Positions 44,540 through 53,498 of a DNA stretch of 64,000 nucleotides are shown piece after piece. The stretch's first letter is position 1; every line of letters begins with the position of its first letter. Made by a program: the position numbers and the translations under genes. The DNA is from Microvirgula aerodenitrificans DSM 15089 (GTDB lineage Bacteria > Pseudomonadota > Gammaproteobacteria > Burkholderiales > Aquaspirillaceae), in assembly GCF_000620105.1 (NCBI RefSeq), contig NZ_JHVK01000005.1:235420-299419 (forward strand), written 5' to 3'. The notes under the pieces were generated by a model, which had not been told where the DNA came from, searched no databases, and saw only the letters and a program-made list of their open reading frames with translations.

Positions 44540-47247
44540 ATGCGCATTGAATCGGTCAGATCCCGCCTGCTGGCGTTTTTCAACCGGGCATTGCCGGTTC
44601 GCCATTTCCGGCGCCGGATCGTGGCTGACCGGATGCATGCCGACGCCAGCCTGCCGCAGGATATCGACACCTCGCTGCGCCGTGCCGCACACGCGCACCA
44701 CAGGCGCTGCTCCTGCAGCTGGACAGCCGCCCGGACGGACTGGATCAGGCGGCTGTCGACGACCGGCTGCGCCGCTACGGCAGCAACGATATCGGCACCG
44801 AGGCGCCCATGCCGGGCTGGCTGCGGCTGTGGCACTGCTACACCAATCCGTTCAACCTGCTGCTGACCCTGCTGGCACTGGTCTCGTGGCTGACGTCCGA
44901 CCTGAAAGCGGCAACGGTGATCGGTGCCATGGTCGCGCTGTCCACCGGTCTGCGTTTTATTCAGGAAGGGCACTCCCACCGCGCCGCAGACCAGTTGAAG
45001 GCCATGGTCGGCAATACCGCCACCGTACTGCGCCGGCAGGTCGACGCCAGCATCGCCAGCCTGAACGAGATCCCGATCTCCGGGCTGGTGCCGGGCGATA
45101 TCGTGCACCTGTCGGCCGGGGACATGGTGCCGGCCGACCTGCGCGTGCTGTCGGCCAAGGACCTGTTTGTCGCCCAGGCGGCCCTGACCGGCGAATCGCT
45201 GCCGGTGGAAAAATTCGCCACCGCCACCAACGCCGACTACGGCCCGCTAGAATGGCCGGACCTGTGCTTCATGGGCACCAATGTCATCAGTGGCACGGCG
45301 ACGGCCCTCGTGCTCGGCACCGGCCGCGGCAGCTATTTCGGCGCCCTGGCCGAACGTGTCACCCGCGCCGATCCCGAGCCGACCCAGTTCCAGGCCGGGG
45401 TAAACCGCGTCAGCTGGGTGCTGATCCGCTTCATGCTGGTCATGGCGCCGGTCGTGCTGCTGATCAACGGTTTCACCAAGGGTGACTGGATCGAGGCCAC
45501 GCTGTTCGCGCTGTCGGTGGCGGTCGGGCTGACCCCGGAGATGCTGCCGATGATCGTGACCTCCACCCTGGCCAGGGGGGCGGTGCGGATGGGACGCAAA
45601 AAGGTCATCGTCAAACGGCTGGATGCCATCCAGGACTTCGGCGCCATGGACATCCTGTGCACCGACAAGACCGGGACACTGACCCAGGACCGGATCGTGC
45701 TCGAACGCTATACCGATGCGGCCGGTACGACCGACGACACGGTGCTGGAACTGGCCTACCTGAACAGCCACTTCCAGACCGGGCTGAAGAACCTGCTCGA
45801 CGTGGCCGTGCTCGAGCATGCCGAGATCCACCATCTGCTGAACCCGGTGCTCAATTACCGCAAGGTCGACGAGATTCCGTTCGATTTTGCCCGCCGGCGC
45901 ATGTCGGTCGTGGTCAGCGAACGCGATGACCATCACGAGCTGATCTGCAAGGGCGCACTGGACCAGATTATCGCCGTCTGCAGCCATGTCCGCCGCGGCC
46001 AGGCCACCGAAGCGCTGACGCCCGCCGTGCTGGCCGACATCGCCCGCGTCACCGACGGCTGGAACGCCGAGGGGTTGCGGGTGGTTGCGGTCGCCTGCAA
46101 GGATCTGCCGCCGCAGCGCGACAGCTATGGCCTGGCCGACGAGGCCGGCCTGACCCTGGTCGGCTACATTGCCTTTCTCGATCCGCCGAAGGAAACCACC
46201 GCACCGGCGCTGGCCATGCTGGCGGCCAGCGGCGTGACGGTCAAGGTGCTGACCGGCGACAACGACCTCGTGGCACTGAAGGTCTGTCACGATGTCGGGC
46301 TGGCGGTTGGCGGTGTCCTGCTCGGCCACGAGATCGACGCGCTCGACGATGATGCCCTCACCCGCCGTGCTGCCGACTGTACCGTCTTCGCCCGGCTGGC
46401 GCCGGCGCACAAGGAACGGCTGGTGCGGCTCATGCGCGCCGATGGCCATGTGGTCGGCTTTCTCGGCGACGGCATCAACGACGCACCGGCCCTGCGCGCG
46501 GCCGATGTCGGCATTTCGGTCGATTCGGCGGTCGACATCGCCCGCGAGGCCGCCGACCTGATCCTGCTGGAGAAAAGCCTGATGGTGCTCGGGGAAGGCG
46601 TGCTCGAAGGCCGCCGGACCTTCGCCAACATGCTGAAGTACATCAAGATGACCGCGAGCTCGAACTTCGGCAATGTCTTCAGCGTGCTGATCGCCAGCAG
46701 CCTGTTACCGTTTCTGCCGATGCTGCCGATGCACTTGCTGGTGCAGAACCTGCTGTATGACATGGCGCAGACCACCATTCCGTTCGACAACGTGGACGAG
46801 GCTTCGCTGCGCCAGCCGCAGCAGTGGAAACCGGACGAACTGCCGCGCTTCATGCTGTGCTTCGGCCCGCTGAGTTCGGTCTTCGACCTCGCCACCTATG
46901 CACTGATGTGGTTCGTGTTCCATGCCGACAGCGTCGACCGGCAAACCCTGTTCCAGTCCGGCTGGTTCGTCGAGGGGCTGCTGTCGCAGACCCTGATCGT
47001 CCACCTGATCCGCACCCGCCGGCTGCCGTTCCTGCAAAGCCACGCCAGCTGGCCGCTGCTGCTGATGACGGCCCTGATTGCCGTCATCGCCATCGCCCTG
47101 CCGATGTCGCCGGTCATCAATACCTACTTCAAGCTGACGGCGCTGCCGCTGGCGTACTTCCCGTGGCTGCTGGCCCTGCTGCTCGGCTACGGCCTGCTGG
47201 TGCAGGGGGTGAAAGGGGTCTACGCCCGCCGCTACGGCTGGCAGTGA
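44540..47247 (+). CDS. mgtA: Mg2+-transporting P-type ATPase MgtA, N-terminus frame-broken
   Basis: A P3-type ATPase that imports Mg2+. LTGESLPVEK, phosphorylation site CTDKTGTLTQD, GDGINDAPALRA and the C-terminal RRYGWQ are intact. The intact reading from ATG 44809 gives 812 residues and starts just before the first TM helix. The normal N-terminus is split: ATG 44540 (GGAG upstream) gives 52 MgtA-like residues, then from ~44698 another frame gives PQALLLQLDSRPDGLDQAAV, matching MgtA. Removing two bases near 44696-44697 joins the frames. No slippery heptamer is seen, so this is a mutation or sequencing error. The truncated product lacks ~90 residues and might still work. Confidence 0.85.
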
Positions 47248-47460
47248 GCGGGCGGCGGTGAACGCCGCAACCAGACCGGTATTGTCCGCCGCATCGCCGT
47301 GCATGGCCGGAACGCGAGCCATGGCCACGGAAAGGCGCTCGACCCTGTGCGGCAAATGTGCCCGGAGCGGCTGTTTGCGGGATTTTGACGGGGGTTTCGC
47401 TGCCGTTGGCAATGCGAGTTTCCAGAGACAGGGATCGCTTTTATGCTAACCGGAATTCAT

Positions 47461-47472
47461 GAGCAATTGCTC
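47461..47472. promoter_or_regulatory. Palindrome upstream of the siderophore reductase gene
   Basis: GAGCAATTGCTC, a perfect 12-bp dyad 21 bp before the start codon. It is not a Fur consensus but could be an operator. Confidence 0.35.
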
Positions 47473-47492
47473 GCATTTATCCGGAACCTGTC

Positions 47493-48236
47493 ATGACCTT
47501 CTCCCTTCCCCGCCGCCAGCCACAAATCGTGGCCCAGGTTGTTGCCGCCCGGACCGTCACCCCGCACATGCGTCGCCTGACCCTGGGCGGGCCGACGCTG
47601 CATACGCTGCTGTCGACCGACGGCATCGACGCCCCGGCCGCCTGGGTCAAGATTTTCCCGCCCGGACGCGAAGGCCGTGCCTATACCGTGCGCCACGTGG
47701 ACCGCGCCGCCGGCACGCTGGATATCGACTTCGTGCTGCATGGTGATGAGCGCCATGACGACGGTTCGGTATCGGCCTGGGCACGGCAGGCCGCCATCGG
47801 TGCCGGTCTCGGCATTGCCGGCCCGCGCCACGGCGGGTTTGCCCTGCAGGCCGATGCCCGCTGGCTGTGGCTGGCCGCCGACGCCAGCGCGCTGCCGGCC
47901 ATTCAGCGCATTCTGGAAACCCTGCCCGCCGATCTCGATGTGCACGTACTGGCGCTGGTCACCGACGCACGCGAACGCCAGCCGCTGCCGACCCGGGCCC
48001 GCCTGCAGGAAACCTGGCTGTATGCCGATGCGCCAGGTGCCGACATCGACGCCCTGCAGGCCGACGTCTTCGACCGCGCACGACGGCTCGGCCATGACGG
48101 CCAGGTGTGGATCGCCGGGGAGTCCGGTCTGGTCAGGCACTGGCGCAGCCTGTGGTCGCCGCTGACGCCGGCGCAGTTGAGCGCCAAAGGTTACTGGAAA
48201 CACGGAGAGCGCGATCACCGCGACCGGGAGGGCTGA
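47493..48236 (+). CDS. Siderophore-interacting protein (ferric-chelate reductase)
   Basis: 247 residues, SIP/ViuB family. FAD-binding motif RAYTVRH (~64-70), the central GPRHGGFALQADARWLWLAADASALPAI and the C-terminal KGYWKHGERDHRD motif place it firmly. These flavoproteins reduce Fe(III)-siderophores in the cytoplasm using NAD(P)H or ferredoxin, releasing iron. No siderophore genes are adjacent. Confidence 0.93.
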   Translation: MTFSLPRRQPQIVAQVVAARTVTPHMRRLTLGGPTLHTLLSTDGIDAPAAWVKIFPPGREGRAYTVRHVDRAAGTLDIDFVLHGDERHDDGSVSAWARQAAIGAGLGIAGPRHGGFALQADARWLWLAADASALPAIQRILETLPADLDVHVLALVTDARERQPLPTRARLQETWLYADAPGADIDALQADVFDRARRLGHDGQVWIAGESGLVRHWRSLWSPLTPAQLSAKGYWKHGERDHRDREG

Positions 48237-48322
48237 AATCATCCCGCCGCCACGGACGGTGTCATCCGGAGGGCGAGCGCCGACGCCACCGTGGCCGCCG
48301 TCGCTCGCCGCCATGAGTCTGG

Positions 48323-48347
48323 CCGGGCGGACCTTGCATCCGCCCGG
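48323..48347. terminator. G+C hairpin between convergent SIP and E2 genes
   Basis: A perfect 9-bp stem (48323-48331 with 48339-48347), 7-base loop, ten bases from the E2 stop. No U-tract. Likely shared by the two converging genes. Confidence 0.55.
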
Positions 48348-48356
48348 GGGGCACGC

Positions 48357-49460
48357 TTATGCCCCGGCTTCGAGATCCGCGATCAGGACCTTCAGGAAAC
48401 GCGCAGCCTCAATGCCGGTGGCCGCGCGGTGGTCGAAGGTCAGCGACATCGGCAACAGCCGGTGCACCGCCACCTGGTCACCGACGGCCACTGGCTGCTT
48501 GCGCGCCCGGCCGGCGCCGACAATGGCGACGGTCGGCGGCACGATGACCGGGCTCGCGTAACGACCGGCCACCATGCCGAAGTTCGACAGGGTGATGGTA
48601 TTGCCGCGCAGATCCTCCGGTGCGACCGCGCGGTTGCCGACATCGACCTTCATCTGTTCGATCGCCGCCCGCAGATCGTCCTTGTCGCGGCCACCGACAT
48701 CGCGCAGCACCGGCACGAACAGCGCATCGGCCATGTCCAGCGCGATGCCCAGATCGACCTGGGCCAGCTTGCGGATGCCGAGCGCCTTGGCGTCGTACCA
48801 CGCATTCAGTACCGGCACCGCCCTGCAGGCAGCGACGATGGCGCGGATCAGCCGCCAGGTGGTGTCCTCGCCGGCCGCCCAGCCGTGGATGTCGGCATCC
48901 TCGGTCAGGGTGACGGCGGCGACTTCCTCGTGCGCCCGCGCCATGATCTGCGCCATGGCCCGGCGCGGACCGCGCAGGGTTTCCATCGGCGTGACGCTGG
49001 CCAGAATCTTCGACACCCGTTCGACATCACTGGCGAGAATGGTGCCGTCCGGACCGCTGGGCGTGACAATGGCCAGATCGATGCCGAGCTTGGACGCCAG
49101 CGCCCGTACCGCCGGCATCGCCCTGACGCCACGACCGGCGGCCGCCTGTGCCGGCTCGATATCTTCGCGCACCGACTCACTGACCGCCTTGACGTCGCCG
49201 ACCACGGTGCCGCTGTCGCCGGCCTCGCCGTCGTCGATATCGATCAGCGCCGACGCCAGCGGCACGATGTCGCCGGCCTTGACGTGCAGGCGGGCCACAC
49301 GGCCGGCAAACGGTGACGGTACATCGACGATGGCCTTGGCGGTTTCCACCGACAGCAACGGCTGGTCGACCACCACGTGGTCGCCCTCGCCGACATGCCA
49401 GCTGACGATTTCGGCTTCTTGCAACCCCTCGCCGAGATCGGGCAGATGGAAGGTTTTCAT
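48357..49460 (-). CDS. 2-oxoacid dehydrogenase E2 (lipoamide acyltransferase)
   Basis: 367 residues: one lipoyl domain with the lipoylated Lys in LSVETAKAIVDV (~44), a peripheral-subunit-binding domain (AMPAVRALASKLGIDLAIV, ~113-132), and the catalytic acyltransferase domain with the LTFDHRAATGIEAA motif near the end. It accepts an acyl group from E1 and passes it to CoA. Together with the two E1 genes it forms a pyruvate or branched-chain type complex; which one cannot be decided from the sequence. It follows E1-beta by 41 bp. No E3 gene is in the window. Confidence 0.92.
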   Translation of the reverse strand: MKTFHLPDLGEGLQEAEIVSWHVGEGDHVVVDQPLLSVETAKAIVDVPSPFAGRVARLHVKAGDIVPLASALIDIDDGEAGDSGTVVGDVKAVSESVREDIEPAQAAAGRGVRAMPAVRALASKLGIDLAIVTPSGPDGTILASDVERVSKILASVTPMETLRGPRRAMAQIMARAHEEVAAVTLTEDADIHGWAAGEDTTWRLIRAIVAACRAVPVLNAWYDAKALGIRKLAQVDLGIALDMADALFVPVLRDVGGRDKDDLRAAIEQMKVDVGNRAVAPEDLRGNTITLSNFGMVAGRYASPVIVPPTVAIVGAGRARKQPVAVGDQVAVHRLLPMSLTFDHRAATGIEAARFLKVLIADLEAGA

Positions 49461-49501
49461 GATTTTCCCCTTGTAGGTATGCAGCAGCGCGGCAAGGCCG
49501 C

Positions 49502-50479
49502 TCAGAAAGACATCGTCCGCGACACGGCGGCCAGGATGCGTTCCACGCTGGGCAGGTATTCGTCCTCGCGCCGCGCCAGCGGCAGCGGAATATCGAAGCC
49601 GGTCACCCGTTCCACCGGCGCCAGCAGGCTCATCAGTCCGCGTTCGGCCAGCTGGGCGGCGATGTCGGCGCCGACGCCGCCGGTGCGTGCCGCCTCGTGC
49701 ACGATCACGCAGCGACCGGTGCGCGCCACCGAGGCAAGGATGGTGTCGATGTCCAGCGGCTTGACCGTCGCCACGTCGATGACCTCGGCGCTGATGCCCT
49801 GCCCGGCCAGCCGGTCGGCCGCCTGCAGCGTCTCGCGCACCGCCGCGCCCCAGCTGACCAGGGTCACGTCGCTGCCTTCGCGCAGCGTGAAGCAGGCGCC
49901 GAGTGGCAGCGCCGTGCCGTCATCGCTGACCGGCTCCTTAAGCAGCCGGTACAAGCGGGTCGGCTCAAGGAAAATGACCGGGTCGGGATCGCGGATCGCC
50001 GCCAGCAGCAGCCCGTAGGCACGCACCGGCGAGCTGGGGATCACCACTTTCAGACCCGGCACATGGGCGAGCCAGGCTTCAGGCGATTCACCATGGTGTT
50101 CCGGCGCGTGGATGCCGCCGCCGACCGGCGTGCGCAGCACCATCGGGCAGGTCAGCCGGCCACGGGTACGATGGCGCATGCGTGCCGCCTGGTTGATCAA
50201 CTGGTCGAAGGTCGAATACATGAAACCGGCGAACTGGATCTCGCACACCGGCTTCATGCCCTGGGCCGCCATGCCGACCGCCATGCCGGCAATCAGCGTT
50301 TCCGCCAGCGGCGTATCGAACACCCGCGCCTCGCCAAAGCGGGCCTGCAGCCCCTGGGTGGCGCGGAACACGCCGCCATTCGCCCCGACATCCTCGCCGA
50401 ACACGGCAACGTCCGGATCGGCTTGCAGCTCATGCGCCAGCGCGGTGGTGATGGCTTCGAGCAGGGTCATTTCAGTCAT
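49502..50479 (-). CDS. 2-oxoacid dehydrogenase E1 component, beta subunit
   Basis: 325 residues from the ATG at 50479 (GGAG upstream). Transketolase-like pyrimidine-binding domain with VAVFGEDVGANGGVFRATQGL (~25-45), the conserved GIHAPEHHGESPEAWLAHVPGL segment and a C-terminal transketolase domain (VSWGAAVRETLQA). Pairs with E1-alpha to decarboxylate the 2-oxoacid. It overlaps the E1-alpha gene by 8 bp, so the subunits are made in equal amounts. Confidence 0.93.
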   Translation of the reverse strand: MTEMTLLEAITTALAHELQADPDVAVFGEDVGANGGVFRATQGLQARFGEARVFDTPLAETLIAGMAVGMAAQGMKPVCEIQFAGFMYSTFDQLINQAARMRHRTRGRLTCPMVLRTPVGGGIHAPEHHGESPEAWLAHVPGLKVVIPSSPVRAYGLLLAAIRDPDPVIFLEPTRLYRLLKEPVSDDGTALPLGACFTLREGSDVTLVSWGAAVRETLQAADRLAGQGISAEVIDVATVKPLDIDTILASVARTGRCVIVHEAARTGGVGADIAAQLAERGLMSLLAPVERVTGFDIPLPLARREDEYLPSVERILAAVSRTMSF

Positions 50480-51548
50480 GGCCGGCTCCTTCCGCATCGA
50501 GCAGGAATGCATCGCGCTGCCGGCGCAGATCGGCCGGCAACTCGGCGTACAGATAATCGAACAGGTCCTGGCGCGGCATCAGCGGCGTGGCCAGGTAGCG
50601 CTCGACGGCCGCGGTCACCTGCGCGCCGATTTCGGCGATCAGCGCTTCCTCGTCCTGCTTGCTCCAGCGCTTCTGGTCGGCCAGGTAGTGACGCAGACGC
50701 GCTACCGGTTCATTGGCCCAGGCCGCGCTGACTTCGGCTTCGTCGCGATAACGGCGTGCATCGTCGGCAGTGGTGTGATCGGACAGCCGGTAGGTCACGC
50801 ACTCGACCAGACTGGCGCCCTCCCCGCGCCGGGCGCGTTCGACCGCCCGGCCGATCGCGTCGCGGACGGCGATCGGATCATTGCCGTCGCACTGCTCGCC
50901 GGGAATGCCGGCGGCGATGGCCTTCTGCGCGAAACTGACCGCCAGCGTCTGCCGGCTGCGCGGCACCGAGATGGCCCACTGGTTGTTGGTGATGACGAAG
51001 ACCACCGGCAGCTGCATCACCCCGGCCGCATTCATCGCCTCGTAGAAATCGCCCTTGGATGACGCACCGTCTCCCAGGCAGCACACCGCCACCCGGGGCG
51101 ACTGGCGAGACTTGAATGCCTGGGCCACACCGACAGCGTGACAGCACTGGCTGGCGATCGGCACCGCGATCGGAAAGTCTTCGCGCGGGCCGGCAAAATC
51201 GCTGCCGCGCTCGTCACCGCCCCAGTACAGCAGGATTTCCTCCATCCGCACCCCGCGCCACAGCATGGCACCGGTTTCACGGTAGGTCGGCAACAGCACG
51301 TCCTCGGGCCGCATCACACTGGCGAGGCCGACGCTGACCGCTTCCTGGCCCAGTGACGACGGATAGGTACGCAACTGGCCGGTACGCTGCAAAGCGACCG
51401 CCTTGGCGTCGAAGGCGCGGGTCAGCATCATGCCGCGATAGACCGGTACCAGCCGGTCGGGGTCGAAACCGGCCGGCGGGGCCGGCAGATGGCCGTGCGA
51501 GTCAAGATAGGCCACGCGCGGGACCCGGAAGGTAGCCACAGTATCCAT
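50472..51548 (-). CDS. 2-oxoacid dehydrogenase E1 component, alpha subunit
   Basis: 358 residues from 51548 (MDTVATF), with GGAGA about 11 bases upstream; an ATG at 51566 is another option. The thiamine diphosphate motif GDGASSKGDFYEAMNAAG followed by VVFVITNNQWAIS (GDG...NN) is plain, as are the LQRTGQLRTYPSSLGQEA and SDHTTADDARRYR regions. Sequence type is pyruvate/branched-chain dehydrogenase E1-alpha. First gene of the alpha-beta-E2 operon. Confidence 0.93.
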   Translation of the reverse strand: MDTVATFRVPRVAYLDSHGHLPAPPAGFDPDRLVPVYRGMMLTRAFDAKAVALQRTGQLRTYPSSLGQEAVSVGLASVMRPEDVLLPTYRETGAMLWRGVRMEEILLYWGGDERGSDFAGPREDFPIAVPIASQCCHAVGVAQAFKSRQSPRVAVCCLGDGASSKGDFYEAMNAAGVMQLPVVFVITNNQWAISVPRSRQTLAVSFAQKAIAAGIPGEQCDGNDPIAVRDAIGRAVERARRGEGASLVECVTYRLSDHTTADDARRYRDEAEVSAAWANEPVARLRHYLADQKRWSKQDEEALIAEIGAQVTAAVERYLATPLMPRQDLFDYLYAELPADLRRQRDAFLLDAEGAGHD

Positions 51549-51770
51549 TTTCAGGGGTCTCCTCATTATTTTGGATAGGGAATGGCAAGTTCGATTGTCA
51601 GACACCTTGTGGGCGTCAGCTCAAAGGTAGGCGGGAAAAAGCGGCGTGTCATTCTGCGTTGCAGCAGGATGCGGATCGGGGCGGCATTTGCCGGCAAAGA
51701 GATGATGAGTGGATAATTGGCGGCGAAAATAAATTCAATTGCTATTCACCCATACCCCCGGGAAATCCTG

Positions 51771-52475
51771 ATGTTGATACTCACTGGCCTCGCCGCCCTG
51801 ATCGGACTCGTGTTTCTGCTGATCGCCGTGCTGGGATTGATTGCGCCGGCCCTGTTCAGGAACCGGAAAACCGGCGACACCCCGCCCCGTACCCATCTGC
51901 TGTCGGGTGGTCTGCTTGCGGCCCTGATCGCCTTCGGCGTTGCCGGCGGGCTGTATCCGAAAGCCGGGGATGGCGCGGCAGCGCCCGCGCCGGTCCTCGA
52001 CCCGGCGGAAGCCGTGCAGTCGGGCAAGGGGCTGGGCATGACGCCGGAAGGGTTCCGGAAATCATTCAATGCCATTGCCGGTGAAGAAGATCCCCGCTAC
52101 GCCATTCCCAGGCTGACCATCAGCTCCGGAGAAAAAAACGATACCTTTACCCATCAGTTTTCCAGGCAGGCCGGCATCATGGGCGCGGTCAGCAAGCAGG
52201 ACGGTTCCCTGGAATATGTGATGCTGGTCACATCCGGTTCAAAAACAGACAATTCGGAAAATGTGCGGTCGCTGGCCATGCTGCTGTTCGCCGCCCAGGC
52301 CTTGAACCCGACCGTCCCCAGGGACGAGAACAATCAGGCGGTCATTGCGCTGGTCAAGGAAGCTGTCGCCAATATCAGCAGCCCGAAACCCGTCTCGCAA
52401 CGGGTCGGCAAGCTCGAATACAGCGCGACAGCCTCCGACGTGACCGGACTGATGTTCTCCATTGGCCGCCCATAA
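51771..52475 (+). CDS. Membrane-anchored protein of unknown function
   Basis: 234 residues from the ATG at 51771 with GGGAAA upstream. Two N-terminal hydrophobic segments (ILTGLAALIGLVFLLIAVLGLIAPALF and LSGGLLAALIAFGVAGGLYP) are followed by a ~170-residue soluble domain with alternating strand-like segments (DTFTHQFSRQAGIMGAVSKQDGSLEYVMLV). Neighbours on either side are unrelated. No family recognised. Codon use is like the flanks. Confidence 0.65.
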   Translation: MLILTGLAALIGLVFLLIAVLGLIAPALFRNRKTGDTPPRTHLLSGGLLAALIAFGVAGGLYPKAGDGAAAPAPVLDPAEAVQSGKGLGMTPEGFRKSFNAIAGEEDPRYAIPRLTISSGEKNDTFTHQFSRQAGIMGAVSKQDGSLEYVMLVTSGSKTDNSENVRSLAMLLFAAQALNPTVPRDENNQAVIALVKEAVANISSPKPVSQRVGKLEYSATASDVTGLMFSIGRP

Positions 52476-52633
52476 GGCCGTTTCCGGCCTTGCATTGCTG
52501 AATGCGGTCCCGGACATGCCGCCAATGCCGACGGCATGCTCCCCGTTTCTCCCGCGCCACATTCCTGCACGCAGACACGACAGCCCGCCCCCCAGGCTCT
52601 AGAATCCGGGCACGATTTTCCGGATTCTTCTCC

Positions 52634-53446
52634 ATGCACGCCGTTCTCGCCTTCGACATCGAAACCATCCCCGACATCTCCGGCCTGCGCGCCATCCACG
52701 ACCTGTCGCCGGACATGCCCGACACCGACGTGGCCGAATGGGCCTTGCAGCGCCAGCGCGCCAGGAACGGCTCGGATTTCCTGCCGCATCACCTGCACCG
52801 GGCGGTGGCGATTTCCTGCGTGCTGCGCTGGGGTCAGGACAAGCTGCACATTGCCACGCTCGGCAGCGCCGACAGCAGCGAGCGCGACATGATCGCCGCG
52901 TTTTTCGCCCTGGTGGAAAAGTACACGCCGCAGCTGGTCAGCTGGAACGGCGGCGGCTTCGACCTGCCCGCGCTGCAGTACCGTGCGCTGATCAACGGCA
53001 TTGCCGCGCCGCGCTACTGGGACCAGGGCGACGGCGACTACGCCGACAGCCGCGATTTCAAGTGGAACAACTACATCAGCCGCTATCACTCCCGCCATCT
53101 GGACCTGATGGACGTCATGGCGCTGTACCAGCCGCGCGCCAGTGCGCCGCTGGACGACATCGCCAGGCTGTGCGGTTTCCCCGGCAAGCTCGGCATGGAC
53201 GGCAGCAAGGTCTGGCAGGCCTTTCAGGACGGCCGGATCAACGATATCCGCGACTACTGCGAAACCGACGCAGCCAACACCTATCTGGTATTCCTCCGCT
53301 TCCAGCTGCTGCGCGGCGCGCTGTCGCCCGACGAGTACGCGGCAGAAGTCGCCCGCGTCCGCGACTGGGTCGCGCAGCAGGCCGGCGACCATCCGCACTG
53401 GCAGGCGTTTGCCGGTGCCTGGCCGGCAGAGGGTCGGCCAGTCTGA
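52634..53446 (+). CDS. Predicted 3'-5' exonuclease (DnaQ/PolB-like fold)
   Basis: 270 residues. DEDD-type exonuclease motifs are visible: Exo I FDIETIPD (~7-14), Exo II WNGGGFDLPAL (~98-108), and Exo III YCETDAANTYLVF (~207-219). This is the family of stand-alone PolB-type proofreading exonucleases. It lies 52 bp ahead of dnaE, so a role in DNA repair or replication is natural, though these enzymes are poorly studied. Start chosen at 52634. Confidence 0.85.
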   Translation: MHAVLAFDIETIPDISGLRAIHDLSPDMPDTDVAEWALQRQRARNGSDFLPHHLHRAVAISCVLRWGQDKLHIATLGSADSSERDMIAAFFALVEKYTPQLVSWNGGGFDLPALQYRALINGIAAPRYWDQGDGDYADSRDFKWNNYISRYHSRHLDLMDVMALYQPRASAPLDDIARLCGFPGKLGMDGSKVWQAFQDGRINDIRDYCETDAANTYLVFLRFQLLRGALSPDEYAAEVARVRDWVAQQAGDHPHWQAFAGAWPAEGRPV

Positions 53447-53498
53447 GCCGGCGAGCAGCAATTTTCGTCCTGCCGCCATCGCAAGGTAAAATGCCCGG

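Noticed and set aside
44690..44705. Programmed frameshift in mgtA
   Set aside because: No slippery heptamer or downstream pseudoknot is visible; mutation or sequencing error is simpler.
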